A stretch of DNA of 64,000 nucleotides from Megaustenia siamemsis (GCA_032433765.1 JAVIAB010000073.1:58185565-58249564); one strand, 5' to 3'. Shown: positions 34,207 through 45,270, numbered from the stretch's first letter. Notes: generated by a model not told the origin, from the sequence alone. Translations and numbers: made by a program.

Positions 34207-34659
34207 ATAAATCTATCTTCGAAGTTCGGCATGTTTAGGAAATCGAAACACACTAACGTAATCACCACCAGTGCTGAAGTAAATTTGCAGCCAGGAACAC
34301 AATACACTTGGGGCATTATTTTATGAGGAAAAAAACAAAACAGTAAAGTTTGCCGACATCATCAGCGTGATCGAACTTTAAACACTCCAGAATCCAGATG
34401 TGTATCCGGGTCACATCCCCCCCCCCCCCTTTTCCCATAAAAAAAGGAAACATACATTGACTCTACAGTCACAGCATCGTATCCCAGATAAAGACTCGCA
34501 TTAAGATCTAGTTCAACAAGGGTTATAGATATTTTCTCACAGAAGCTTAAACAGTCATAAACAAATCGTGCTAACCTGGCAGATGACAAATACAAATAAG
34601 GGGAACGCTCAAATTTGAACACTATCTGGCACACAGTGATCAGAAAGACTTAATAGACC
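34207..34659. other. Unassigned sequence
   Basis: Nothing recognised except a C run at about 34418-34428. Confidence 0.35.
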
Positions 34660-35125
34660 TGATGATCACCAGAACAGCCATTTGGAAACTGTTGGGGAGA
34701 TCAGCACAGAGTTGGTGAACTGTCTATGAGGGTGGATGATATCAGAGCAGCTTTACGTGGCGTGAAAAACAGTGCACCAAGTCCAAACTATGTTCGGTCC
34801 GATGATATTAAGGATTTGTCTGATAAGCTGGAGAAATTGGCAGACATACACAATGGCAGTACCGAGAGTTCAGTAAATACGGAAGATTTGTTGCGCAGCT
34901 ACTTGATAGCCCTGTCGGAGCCTGGGAATGATCGCACACCGAGGGACATTCTGTGAAGGAGATCTGAGCACTCTTGAACGTAAAGCTAAAGTACGAGAAT
35001 TAAACCAGCGTCTTAGCACGCGAGTTTTCACATATATGCATGTGCTCGGCCGCCTATCCAGAAGTGTACGGAGACTTCTGGATAGTGTCGCTTCAAGCAA
35101 CGAAAATTCAGGATGCGAGGCGGCA
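34660..35125 (+). pseudogene. Possible host-coding relic or exon pair
   Basis: Frame 1 (about 34660-34953) reads SPEQPFGNCWGDQHRVGELS, MRVDDIRAALRGVKNSAPSP, DDIKDLSDKLEKLADIHNGS and VNTEDLLRSYLIALSEPGND, then hits a stop. A +1 frame takes over (from about 34928): CEGDLSTLERKAKVRELNQR, VFTYMHVLGRLSRSVRRLLD, SVASSNENSG. The helical, charged style and the SDDIKDLSDKLEKLADI / TEDLLRSYLIAL pattern faintly resemble the helical part of adhesion-GPCR GAIN domains. That resemblance is a guess. A frameshift relic of a host gene or of a retrocopy fits. No start or splice site is certain. Confidence 0.4.
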
Positions 35126-35129
35126 TTCG

Positions 35130-35315
35130 TCGCCTTCCCAAGGTGCTACCTTAGTACTAATTTGTACCAGTGGCTGGGTCGACCTCGAGGACATTTTTTT
35201 TCCAACCACCAGTACAATTCACACTGCTTCCAGCGGGAATCGAACACAGGTGGTTCGAACGTCGGTAATCCAGTCGAGTGGGTTTCCCTCTCACAGGTTA
35301 CCGAGGCCTCCCAAA
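35130..35315 (-). mobile_element. Possible tRNA-derived SINE
   Basis: The minus strand has a good B box (GTGTTCGATTCC) preceded by AGGCCTCGGTAACCTGTGAG, an imperfect A box, then a T-poor body (CTCGAGGTCGACCCAGCC). Different from SINE-A, B and 2. Confidence 0.4.
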
Positions 35316-35489
35316 TCGATGTACAATGAGGATTATCCGGCGACTAAACTCAAACCATATCTAACTAGGCAAGTGTATCTGTCAATCTTCGTCAAAACCC
35401 AGCTATTCATCTCCAGAGAAAAATGAAGCCACTAGAAGCTTCTACTGAACCAGAATCTGAGCTCTCATTCAACAAACAAATTGTTCTTT

Positions 35490-36236
35490 GCACCATCTAT
35501 GTTATGTGTTATCTTTGTACCATCTATGTTATGTGTTATCTTTGTACCATCTATGTTATGTGTTATCTTTGTACCATCTATGTTATGTGTTATCTTTGTG
35601 CCATCTATGTTATGTGTTATCTTTGTACCATCTATGTTATGTGTTATCTTTGTACCATCTATGTTATGTGTTATCTTTGTAGCATCTATGTTATGTGTTA
35701 TCTTTGTAGCATCTATGTTATGTGTTATCTTTGCACCATCTATGTTATGTGTTATCTTTGTACCATCTATGTTATGTGTTATCTTTGTAGCATCTATGTT
35801 ATGTGTTATCTTTGTAGCATCTATGTTATGTGTTATCTTTGCACCATCTATGTTATGTGTTATCTTTGTACCATCTATGTTATGTGTTATCTTTGTAGCA
35901 TCTATGTTATGTGTTATCTTTGTAGCATCTATGTTATGTGTTATCTTAGTAGCATCTATGTTATGTGTCATCTTTGTAGCATCTATGTTATGTGTCATCT
36001 TTGTAGCATCTATGTTATGTGTTATCTTTGTAGAATCTATGTTATGTGTTATCTTTGTACCATCTATATTATGTGTCATCTTTGTACCATCTATGTTATG
36101 TGTCATCTTTGTACCATCTATGTTATGTGTTATCTTTGTAGCATCTATGTTATGTGTCATCTTTGTACCATCTATATTATGTGTTATCTTTGTACCATCT
36201 ATGTTATGTGTTATCTTTGTACCATCTATGTTATAA
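35490..36236. repeat. 27-bp minisatellite, about 28 copies
   Basis: CATCTATGTTATGTGTTATC + TTTGTAC/AG in an exact 27-bp register. Variants are TTTGTAC/TTTGTAG/TTTGCAC and GTGTTA/GTGTCA. Frames stay open on both strands over 230-290 codons, which is a periodicity effect. Confidence 0.97.
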
Positions 36237-36379
36237 AACTTTTAGAAATAAAAGTAAATCGAAAACTTTATATTGGCGTATAAATCCCCCTGTTATTCAG
36301 GTCTCCTTTCAAAGAAGCAAGTTTATTATACACCTGCAATTATGGTATACAAAATACAGTTACATAGAAATATATGCTT
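36237..36379. other. Flank of 27-bp array
   Basis: Nothing recognised. Confidence 0.4.
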
Positions 36380-36890
36380 ACATTTTTTTTTAGTTTATCC
36401 TTCATGTTTTTACAAAATACTTTTGGCCATTCTATTATTTTGTTTATATACAATTCGAATTTTCCATCACTCGGTGTGAATGGTCCAATATATATTCTTG
36501 AACTTTCTCCAGGTTCTTTCCATCTACCTTATATTGGCGTTTAGGTTCTGTGTATTGTCTCTTTATTATCATAGGTTTAATTTACTTCATATTTAAATAA
36601 TCCATATTCTGTAATTTAATTTTTTAAACTGACTGTTGTAGTTCTTCTGGACTTTTTGTAAGAAATGCAATGTCACCTACATCGCGTGAGCTATTAATAA
36701 TAAATGCATTGATATTTAAACCAGGCATTCCTATAATACAACGACCTGCTCAGTGTTGAGACAGAGGAATCATGGGGATAGAATGCATCTCTGTTTGACT
36801 CCTCACTTTATAGCAAAAGATGCAGAGATCTCTCTATTAATCTTATCACTGATGTATGTTCCTAGTATAGATTACATGTCTTCATATGTG
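36380..36890 (-). mobile_element. LINE-G reverse transcriptase relic
   Basis: The minus strand, with stops and frameshifts, carries in order INREISASFAIK, GVKQRCILSP (palm), INSSRDVGDIAFLTKSPEEL (the catalytic YADD region, altered to DVGD) and EKVQEYIYIGPFTPSDGKF (the YLGS..TSDG motif). The order is that of an endonuclease-RT LINE; the catalytic aspartates are damaged. Confidence 0.72.
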
Positions 36891-37362
36891 CGTTATCAAG
36901 ATATATTTATAAAAAAGTTGCTGGTCACAATTTTCGAACAAATAAGTCTTGAAAAAAAAATTAAAGCAACTGGATTCTTACATCAGAACATCTGTTCTAT
37001 AGACAAAAGCAGTATCCACTCCATCACTGAAAGTGCCCGTAGAGTTTGAGAATCCATACTGTAAGAAATTAAGCGTTGAATGTAATAATCCATGAATTTA
37101 ATGGGAGCTAATCGAAATGTCCAACAAGCAGTCAGAGAAAAGAAGGCAGGATATTATTTGTTGTGGGTTCATTTGTTTGTTATTATTTCCAACAGTGTGA
37201 GCAATTACAGTTTATTGCTCACCGCATTGCACTGCTTTCCAGTCTACAGTTTGTCTAAGCTTTATACAATCTTGTGTCGAGACTGGCTGACATAATCAAC
37301 AATAGACGACTGGCCAATTTCTGAGGACGGTCGAGTAGTCTATTGATGCTTACAATCTGTTA
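36891..37362. other. Unassigned sequence
   Basis: Perhaps the upstream end of LINE-G, but no motif is recognisable. A 67-codon plus-strand ORF (37092-37295) is unrecognised. Confidence 0.35.
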
Positions 37363-37388
37363 ATGTGTGTGTGTGTGTGTGTGTGTGG
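37363..37388. repeat. (GT)n microsatellite
   Basis: Short GT tract. Confidence 0.9.
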
Positions 37389-37661
37389 TGTGTATCTCAG
37401 TTTGTTTCTGTATTATCTAATTTTTCATCTACAAATCTTCATCTACGATAAGTACAGAAAATGTGCTTGTACATCATTAGTGTCAACCAAACTGATTATA
37501 TCAATTATGAATTTTCCTCAGAGATTTATTTATACAAAAAATTACTGCAACCAACTAAATATACATGGTGACATTTAAAAATGTTCCTTTTCCTCCCTTT
37601 TTCTGTTAGGTGACCTGTCTATGCAAAGACATGTCACAAACCCTTAAATCACCCGCTCAGC
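37389..37661. other. Unassigned sequence
   Basis: Nothing recognised. Confidence 0.4.
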
Positions 37662-38207
37662 GCATCTATCTATCTATTGACCTTTCGAGCCGTAACCGGC
37701 CCATAGGGCGTAGACCAAGATACACCTTCTCCTATATGAATTTTTGTTCTAGCAGTTTTCTTTAAAGATATTTTATTAAATCTCGCCATCTGTCTCTGTT
37801 CTGTGCAAGCAGTTCTATCTCATTGAGGGAGCCGATTCCTGCTGCTCTTGCCTCTCTCATCAATGTTCTTCTCAGTGTCTCCCTGGGTCTTCCTCTTTTT
37901 CTTTTACCTGTTGTTTCCCATATGAGGGCTTGCTTTGCTATTCGATTATTATCTCTTCTCATCACATGTCCAACGTATGACCATCGTCTTTTCTTTATTA
38001 CTGAAGATATTAGTGGTTGATTGGCGATTTCTCTAATTTCCTCGTTTGTTTTGAATTCGTTCCATTCTATACCAAGTATTTTCCTTAGACATTTATTTTC
38101 GAATGCGTTCAACTTTGTTTCTATATCTCTTGTTGTTTTCCAGCTTTCACACGCATACGTAAGGGTTGATAGTACATTTGATTTGAATAGCCTAAGTTGT
38201 ATCAGGT
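37662..38207 (-). mobile_element. LINE-C, 5'-truncated
   Basis: The 116-codon frame 37762-38112 is intact and nearly identical to the 32.1-kb copy (IANQPLISSVIKKRRWSYVG, RDRWRDLIKYL). Sequence upstream of the frame reads LRLFKSNVLSTLTYACESWK. The 3' tail here is only about four GATA units (37662-37678). Confidence 0.92.
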
Positions 38208-38904
38208 CTACGTTTCATAACAACATCGTTTTTACGATAGCGGCTTGTTAAACCTCTGATCAACGGTTCAATACCAAGCCGGAGAAAAATAATTCCTCCA
38301 TTTTGGAAACAACCGGAAGCTCAGCGCATGCACATAGTTATTTGATTATCATTTTGATTTAAATATTTAGTTGGCGGTGACCAAACAACGGCACGTATGT
38401 TGTGTAGTAGAATATGTGAGAGAGACATCTGCTTTTGTAACTGGAGTGGAATCATAATCACGTAACCAAGCGCGCTTGCTTGGGCCCATGGTGTGTGCTT
38501 GTTCAATTCTCAACTGTGGCCAATTTGTCTTCGGATCGTCACGCCCTCAGGTTTCATTCAATATTTCTGAATTCACTGGCGACGATTGGTTGTCTTTATC
38601 AAACATCATAAAAAGAACATTAAACGAGAACATGTGTGGTGTGTTCCTGTTTACAGAATGATGCAATGCTATCTCTTTTTGGCCCGGTACATGCGACTTT
38701 AGCATGACTCTTATGGGGGTCGGGTTATCTTTCCCTTTTGATTGCCACTCCCTTGATCAGTCTTGCAAGCCTAGCTCGAGAAGGTGCAGTGGGATGTCGG
38801 ACAATTATCATTGACAGACGCTGACGTCATCAGCGAGCTAGGAATCTAGGATCACTTTCAGTCCAGATATCGCTGAGCGTCTTGTAGTCAAACAGTTCCT
38901 GAAA
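38208..38904. other. Unassigned; short tRNA-like stretch
   Basis: A B-box-like GGTTCAATACC near 38267 with TAGCGGCTTGTTAAACC just upstream could be another old SINE head. Otherwise nothing recognised. The 61-codon ORFs are unsupported. Confidence 0.3.
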
Positions 38905-39035
38905 ATGGGTACCAAATATTTTCTCTTGGTTGACAGCTTGGTATGACGCTGACCACATCATCGATCTATGTGCCTATAGAACATAAGCACTAACACCAAA
39001 TCTCCCATGTGCCACAAGGTGTGTCTGGTCCCATT
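38905..39035 (+). mobile_element. Degenerate SINE-A body
   Basis: The SINE-A order GGGTACCAAATATTTTCTC, TGGTATGACGCTGACCACAT, CACTAACACCAAATCTCCCA is retained without a head. Confidence 0.55.
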
Positions 39036-39194
39036 TACATTGTGTGTGTGTTTAACCTGACGTAATTGTGTGACACATTTTGTAAATGACGACCATAGAT
39101 CGACTTTCTCTGAGTAAGGGGACAAGTAACTGTTGCAGGTTACATTTGGAGGTTGCCTTCTCTTATAATCTATTACACTAACCCACTCTCTTGT

Positions 39195-39416
39195 GTACTA
39201 CAAAGGGCAATAGGTAGGGTTCGATCCCAATCGACGGCTTCCGGGTTCACACAGTCTTAAATGGGTATCGGGTTTTTTCTGGGGAAGTAAAGTGGCACGG
39301 GCGTAATACCGACCACATTACCCCAAAAATCATGTGCCGAAGATCTGTAAAATGTATGGTCACTAACACCATATTCCCTATACGCCACTTGACGTGACGG
39401 GGGTCTTTACTTACTT
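39195..39416 (+). mobile_element. SINE-A copy, head-truncated
   Basis: Begins at TACTACAAAGGGCAATAGG, B box GGTTCGATCCC, body complete to GACGTGACGGGGGTCTTTAC. A 10-bp direct repeat (ACTCTCTTGT) at 39185-39194 and 39417-39426 is the likely target duplication. The 22-bp array starts in the downstream duplicate. Confidence 0.9.
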
Positions 39417-39420
39417 ACTC

Positions 39421-39664
39421 TCTTGTTTACTTGACGTCATTCTATTGTTTACTCGACGTCATTCTATTGTTTACTTGACGTCATTCTATTGTTTACTTGA
39501 CGTCATTCTATTGTTTGCTTGACGTCATTTTATTGTTTACTTGACGTCATTCTATTGTTTATTTAACGCCATTCTATTGCTTGCTTGACGTCATTCTATT
39601 GTTTACTTGACGTCATTCTATTGTTTACTTGACGTCATTCTATTGTTTACTTGACGTCATTCTG
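39421..39664. repeat. 22-bp minisatellite carrying CRE palindromes
   Basis: Eleven units of TTGTTTACTTGACGTCATTC + TA. Nine keep the palindrome TGACGTCA, the consensus cAMP-response element. One unit has TTAACGCCAT and one TCGACGTCA. Confidence 0.96.
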
Positions 39665-39934
39665 CAAAACAATCGAAAATACACTAGGCTCTAGTACATT
39701 GGGTACTTCAAACGATGCGATCACAATTGAGCCTTTAGCCTGAGCTTGTACATGTAGTTTTGTACTCGTTGTTCACAGATAGACACAAACAAGGGCAAGG
39801 AAACTGCCCATTCTTTGTTGGTTACTCTGTTAACTTATGATCATTTCTGAGCATTGACAGTTAACATAAGATGTAATATTACTATATATTTAAGGCACTT
39901 TTTTAGCGACATAAATCATGGTATATACGACTGA
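39665..39934. other. Unassigned sequence
   Basis: Nothing recognised. Confidence 0.4.
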
Positions 39935-40025
39935 TTTTTAAATTTACCCAAACATAAATGGGTACCGGGTTTTTCATGACAAGATAGAGTGATATCAACC
40001 ATTTCACACACAAATGTGCCGTTGG
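39935..40025 (+). mobile_element. Degenerate SINE-A piece
   Basis: TTTACCCAAACATAAATGGG, TACCGGGTTTTTCATGACAA, GATATCAACCATTTCACAC, AATGTGCCG follow SINE-A body order. Confidence 0.5.
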
Positions 40026-40039
40026 TTATTGAAAAAAGA

Positions 40040-40345
40040 CCAATGATGATATTCTCAGATGCCAATACCAACATGAATCTTATTTTAAAAAAAGCATCAG
40101 ACAGAAACAGTCGACATTTTTCCAGCACATAATGGAAGAGTAAAGATGGAATTTTCGGTTACAACTGGCAAAGTACAGGGAAAGAGACGTCGCAGAGGGC
40201 AAAGATAGAAAATATTAGATAGTCTGGTGTCGCGACACGGTAAACAGTCAACAACATAATTTATACGAGATACCGAGGATCGGGATTTATGAAGGAAGAT
40301 TATTGTCTACACTATCCGATATGGCAATTGATGATGATGACTGTA
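40040..40345 (+). mobile_element. LINE-B 3' end with GAT tail
   Basis: KKHQTETVDIFPAHNGR-like frame, then VTTGKVQGKRRRRGQR and the terminal sequence to ATTGATGATGATGAC. Homologous in order to 63.3-63.56 kb. Confidence 0.8.
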
Positions 40346-40384
40346 ACAGAAAATTTTGGCACTAACACTACATGAGGTGGTTAG

Positions 40385-40995
40385 GTCATAGCTAAAGCAT
40401 CAATGTCTGCCTTGAAAAGTTGTGGAAATCAAAACTCATCAGCACAAACACAAAACTTAGACTATTCATATCAAATGTACTATCAACCCTTAAGTATGCG
40501 TGTGAAAGCTGGAAAACAACAAGAGACATAGAAACAAAATTGAACGCATTCAAAAATAAATGTCTAAGGAAAATACTTGGTATAGCGTGGAATGAATTCA
40601 AAACAAACAAGGAAATTAGAGAAATCGCCAATCAGCCACTAATATCTTCAGTAATAAAGAAAAGACGATGGTCATATGTTGGACATGTGATGAGAAGAGA
40701 TAATAACCGAATAGCAAAGCAAGCCCTCATGTGGGAAACAACATGTAAGAGAAAAAGAGGAAGACCCAGAGAGACACTGAGAATAACATTGATGAGAGAG
40801 GCAAGAGCAGCAGGAATCGGCTCCCTCAATGAGATAGAGCTGCTTGCACAAAACAGAGACAAATGGCGAGATTTGATAAAATATCTTTAAAAGAATTGAA
40901 AACTGCTAGAACAAAAATTCAGATAAGAGAAGGAGTATCTTGGTCTACGCTCTATGGGCCGGCTACGGCTTGAAAGGCCAATGGATAGATAGAAC
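40385..40995 (+). mobile_element. LINE-C, longest coding remnant
   Basis: Frame 40420-40890 (156 codons) is uninterrupted: WKSKLISTNTKLRLFISNVL, LKYACESWKTTRDIETKLNA, KRRWSYVGHVMRRDNNRIAK, GRPRETLRITLMREARAAGI, ending WRDLIKYL. The 3' UTR ends GGCTTGAAAGGCCAATGGAT with only two or three GATA units. Target duplications not found. Confidence 0.93.
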
Positions 40996-41437
40996 CCCAC
41001 ATTTCTCACACGCCCTAAAGTGTGGAGGTGAACCCCCTTACTATTTGTATAAAAGTTGTCCTCCCATCAGTCAGCCACCAATGACAGTCTTGGGCATTAA
41101 GATTTCATGAAAAAAAGGCAACCGGCTCATCAGAAATGGAAATGGACGAAAAATACCATCAGCCTCATGGAGCACTCTTGATGACTTTCCACAATTTCTT
41201 GCCAACCTTCACGACTAAGAACTGTTCTCTGAGATGTGGCAAAATCACGTCCATGTTCTGAAGTTCATTTTCACAACTTTCTCTGTCGGCCTTCTCCTCT
41301 TCTACCTGATACTTTGGCCGTAAAATGGTTTTAGCAATTTTTGTAAAATGTCTGCACCTTAGAAATCTTCATTTTGTTACCGCAGAAAATAAGCATTTAA
41401 TTGGTAAAGTTGGAAATCATTAAACATAACATTGACA
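40996..41437. other. Unassigned sequence
   Basis: Nothing recognised. Confidence 0.4.
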
Positions 41438-41763
41438 TAGTTAGTTAGCTAGTTAGTTAGTTAGTTAGCTAGTTAGTTCGTTAGTTAGCTAGTTAATTAA
41501 TTAGTTACTTAGTTAGTTAATTAGTTAGTTAATTAGTTAGCTCGCTAGTGGCTAGTTAGTTACTTAGTTAACTAGCTAATTAGTTAGCTAGTTAGTTAGT
41601 TAGTTAGTTAAGTAGTTAGTTACTTAGTTAGCTAGCTAGTTAGTTAATTAGTTTGTTAATTAATTAGCTCGCTAGTTGGCTAGTTAGTTACTTAGTTAAC
41701 TAGCTAGTTAGTTAGCTAGTTAGTTAGTTAAGTAGTTAGTTAGTTAGTTACATAGTTAGTTAG
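41438..41763. repeat. Degenerate (TTAG)n tract
   Basis: Interrupted TTAG/CTAG/ATTAG tetranucleotides with a partly repeated longer block (GCTCGCTAGTTGGCTAGTTA near 41540 and 41665). Not a telomeric hexamer. Confidence 0.93.
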
Positions 41764-42469
41764 TCGTCAGATTATCCTTACCGCACATCGAACAAGAAGA
41801 GTTGTTCATAAGCACTCAGATCTCCTCCTCCACAAAACCCCACAGTGCGAAACAATAAACTGGTTCACAAGTCCTTGTCTGTTCTTCCCGTAGCCGTTAT
41901 AATCTCACACTTCTTTGTCAGCGTACGGTTAGGATATACGATTGCCCATCATTATGACGTAGCACGTGCAACATTGTCAGAAATGGATGCACTAATAACG
42001 CTTTATTCACTCTAATAAACGCAACAAATGCACGAATACCGTAGCGCCGGCGCAAAGTCCTTAAAGTAGTACCTTATGTTAACTTGGCACAGCCATCTAT
42101 ATAAAGGTGCTGAAAGTAATCGGCATCAAAGAAATTCAATATTATATATATTAGAGGTTATTAAACAGTTCTCGATGTCAGGACGTTATACACACAACGA
42201 TTTCACCACGGATGAAGGTCTTATTCACACTCCCTGATGCACGATAAAGGCCACTGTCGCGCGCACGAAATTTATAGTACAGGCGCAAAACCGGAGAGTG
42301 GAACATCCAGTTTACTCTAACTCAGCGATCTACATTTGAGAACTGAAATTAATCAACTTCCAAACGCAAATCCTGCACCGTTCGATAAAAACAAACTCTG
42401 TTCCACTATAACACGTACATAACGTATCCTCACCAATAATAAAATGATTACATGCACTTGGAATATAAG
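41764..42469. other. Unassigned sequence
   Basis: No element or exon recognised. Confidence 0.4.
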
Positions 42470-42690
42470 GAGCCTGAATGCCATTGGAGAACTGAAAGGA
42501 TCATATTATGTAACAACACATCAAATGGTTTGGACATGTAATACGATCACCACCAGACATCATCCCGCAGAGAACAATATCAGCAAGAAGCAACAAAAAA
42601 AGGCAGACTTAGAAGATCAATAAAATGAGCAGACATCACGATGAGAGCATTGAATGAGGCACATTTTTGAGCATTTAACCGAACATTCTC
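42470..42690 (+). mobile_element. LINE tail remnant (E-like)
   Basis: QHIKWFGHVIRSPPDIIPQR, then basic residues and ADITMRALNEAHF, the arrangement of a LINE C-terminal tail. Stops are present. Confidence 0.6.
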
Positions 42691-42933
42691 ATTTTCCTGG
42701 ATACTAAAACTCAACAGAGGTTGAGGAAAGGAAAGTAAATGTGTAGTATATTATTATTGTTATAGAAGTATTAAAGCAAAATGTGTCTGGAGTCTTTGTA
42801 CACAAGTGTTACATACTCGCACACACACGCATCCACACACTCACAAGTACCAGCATGCACACATGAACATAAATACTGGCATGTGCAAAAACACTCACCT
42901 GCTCACAAACGTGTACGAACACACGTACACACT

Positions 42934-42934
<1 letters not shown>

Positions 42935-42986
<52 letters not shown>
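42935..42986. repeat. (AC)n microsatellite
   Basis: About 26 dinucleotides, preceded by a degenerate CA-rich zone from 42815. Confidence 0.96.
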
Positions 42987-42989
<3 letters not shown>

Positions 42990-43035
42990 AGAGCTCACAG
43001 GAAAACACAAGTCAGTAGAAAGAATTCACTCTAAT

Positions 43036-43303
43036 AAAAACACACAAAAAAAGTAAAGAGCCCCCGCCACTCCAAGTGGCGTTTAGGGAATATGGTGTTA
43101 GTGACCATACATTTTACAGACCTTCGGCACATGATTTTTGGGGTAATGTGGTCGGTATTACGCCTGTGCCGCTTTACTTTCCCAGAAAAAAAAATCCGGC
43201 ACCCATTAAAGGCTGGGTGAACCCGGAAGCCGTCGATTGAGATCGAACCCTACCTCTTGTCCTTTGTAGTCCAGTTCACTAACCACTGAGCTATCGCGGC
43301 TTT
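43036..43303 (-). mobile_element. SINE-A copy with target duplications
   Basis: Reverse-oriented, nearly complete. A perfect 13-bp duplication (AATTCACTCTAAT) lies at 43023-43035 and 43304-43316. The tail reads AAAACACACAAAAAAAGTAAAG. Confidence 0.94.
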
Positions 43304-43316
43304 AATTCACTCTAAT

Positions 43317-43674
43317 GCTCTCCTAGAATTTGCTGTAAAACTATCACTAAGCTTTTTTTTCAAAATTAACTTTAAAATTGTTTCAGGTTTCTTAAAGAAG
43401 TGATTAAAATAATATTGTTAATTAAGATAGAGACGGCATGACACATCAGGGTCAAAGTGACCGTTGAACGAGACGAGTGTGGTCAGCTCATGTATTACCA
43501 ACGGTAGTCAGTGTGTCCGCATCCTTAACAAGTATGAGGCAATCCAAAAATAATATCTTTGACAAATGTATGTCCATAAGTCTGGAGGAACATGGAGTTG
43601 GTGTCTATGTCTGTCCATGAACATGATATTAATTTGCTGAATATTAACACTGAAACCTGTAGTTCGGATAACTC
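43317..43674. other. Unassigned sequence
   Basis: Nothing recognised. Confidence 0.4.
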
Positions 43675-43686
43675 CCATCATCATCC

Positions 43687-43744
<58 letters not shown>
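43675..43744. repeat. (CAT)n microsatellite
   Basis: About 22 CAT units. On the minus strand it forms the 3' tail of the LINE-E next to it. The poly-His and poly-Met frames are artefacts. Confidence 0.97.
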
Positions 43745-43928
43745 GTGTCTTCTCCACATCGAGGAGTGGCTACCATGGTCATGGAGGGTCATTTTACAGT
43801 CTCTTGCCTTGATTACCAATGCTATCATATGATCTCCTGTCTATCTCTTGATATTATCAGCCCACTTCTCACCTTTGTATAACTCCGCTTCCTTTACCTT
43901 GTATTTTTCCCTTCAAGATGATCATCAT
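43675..43928 (-). mobile_element. LINE-E 3' end with (ATG)n tail
   Basis: The minus strand has LEGKIQGKGSG, then HMIALVIKARDCKMTLHDHG and SHSSMWRRH, running directly into (ATG)n. Same terminal block as at 11.45 and 17.05 kb. Confidence 0.8.
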
Positions 43929-44155
43929 TATCAAGTGCCATGCCAGCTGGCAAGATGATCATGTCTCTCCACTACTTTCGATCTCAACAGTTATTTTTCT
44001 TTTCTGCTGTTGACCTTCTGCAAAGCCATTATCCTGAGCTGTCTGGTATCTATTCTTTTTGCGTCCCTCCCTCTCTTCGTCCCTCAATTTTCCCAGTTAA
44101 ATATGTTCCAGCCGTACCCTTCCCATTACATAGCCAAAAACATATGATTCAAGAT
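43929..44155 (-). mobile_element. LINE-B 3' end
   Basis: Minus strand: VMGRVRLEHI, then the LINE-B 3' sequence to TGGCATGGCACTTGATAATG with a GAT-type tail. Lies tandem to the LINE-E tail. Confidence 0.75.
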
Positions 44156-44291
44156 GATAACAATAACAAAACATAAACAAAATAACTCTTCTAAATAAAC
44201 TTGTGTCTTTTTGTCATATTGTTCAACATTTGTTGCAAATAGCATTTTATTAACATAAGATGATTCTGACATCTGACCTACCGTACCTAAC

Positions 44292-44695
44292 CTTTGACTT
44301 AACCCTTGTGTAGCGCCATCTGTGGGTGCAGAGTTTCTAGGCAAAAGGTCAGTGTTTTCATGGTACGATTCTGAATGTTTCCTTATTTTGGTCTGTTTAT
44401 CAGAATAGAACATCGGGACTAAGTTGACGCCGCCCTTTATGTTTCTTATGGGAGGAAGGGGAGTGTATCCCGAGTCACGTCCTCTGATGCCAGCAGTGAC
44501 CAGTGAGTCGTCTAATGCTCTTTGTTTAGATTCATACATGCCGTAGAGAGTGGGCATTTTGCTGATCTCATGTAGTGGTTTTATCAAGCTGTGGAATTGG
44601 TAGTTCATCAAATTTCTTAACTTTGTGTCATCTCCCGTTGTTCCTGTTCTTGTCTGTTCTTGATTATTCGTTCCCGAACACCACTGGCCAATTGC
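44292..44695 (-). CDS. Probable host exon, function unknown
   Basis: On the minus strand a good acceptor (TTTATTTATATCTCATAACAG) precedes an open frame beginning AIGQWCSGTNNQEQTRTG. It continues through LRNLMNYQFHSLIKPLHEIS, KMPTLYGMYESKQRALDDSL, TAGIRGRDSGYTPLPPIRNI and NVLVPMFYSDKQ-like sequence to LLPRNSAPTDGATQG. Candidate donors (CAAAG|GTTAGG, CAAGG|GTTAAG) lie at 44292-44304, although the frame stays open to 44126. The residue mix is protein-like and not repeat-derived, unlike nearly everything else here. No family recognised. The exon edges are predictions. Confidence 0.5.
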
Positions 44696-44777
44696 CTGTT
44701 ATGAGATATAAATAAAGTGGTGTTAGATTATTCGCTGGAAAACAGTTTAAACGTTTAGCTAAACATAAAGTAAGCAA

Positions 44778-45012
44778 ATAGCCCATTCACACCAAGTGGC
44801 GTATAAGTATAAGGAATATGAATTGTGTGTCCATTATTTTTATAGACCTTCGGCACATGCTTTTTGGGGTAATGTGGTTGGTATTACGCCCATGCCGCTT
44901 TACTTTTCCATAAAATTCGGTACCCATTTAAGGCTGGGTGAACCCGAAAGTCGTCGATCAGGATCGAACCCAACATTTTGTCCTTTGTGGTCCAGTTCAC
45001 TAACCACTGAGC
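44778..45012 (-). mobile_element. SINE-A copy, doublet member 1
   Basis: Reverse-oriented; head ends at GAGCTAT, lacking CGCGGCTCC. Followed by TTAGATAATAATAAAAAAG. Confidence 0.88.
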
Positions 45013-45028
45013 TATTTAGATAATAATA

Positions 45029-45270
45029 AAAAAGTAAAGTATCCCCGTCACGCCAAGTGGCATATAGGGAATATGGTGTTAGTGACCATCAACTTTACAG
45101 ACCTTCGGCACATGATTTTTGGGGTAATGTGGTCGGTATTACGCCCGTGCCGCTTTACTTTCCCTGAAAAAAATCCGGTACTTATTAAAGACTGGGTGAA
45201 TCGGAAGCCGTCGGTTGGGATCGAAACCTACCTCTTGTCTTTTGTGGTCCAGTTCACTAACCACTGAGCT
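45029..45270 (-). mobile_element. SINE-A copy, doublet member 2
   Basis: Same orientation, same truncated head (GAGCTAT) followed by TTAGATAATTATG. The shared junction suggests a tandem duplication or a second insertion at the same target. Confidence 0.9.

Noticed and set aside
35423..36283. 286-codon TIYVMCYLC-repeat frame as a membrane protein
   Set aside because: Pure 27-bp periodicity; frames are open on both strands, no start context or non-repeat domain.
41438..41763. Telomeric repeat
   Set aside because: The TTAG tract is irregular and lacks the TTAGGG or TTAGG hexamer/pentamer.
43592..43882. Poly-His metal-binding protein
   Set aside because: The His run is the (CAT)n tail of LINE-E read on the other strand.
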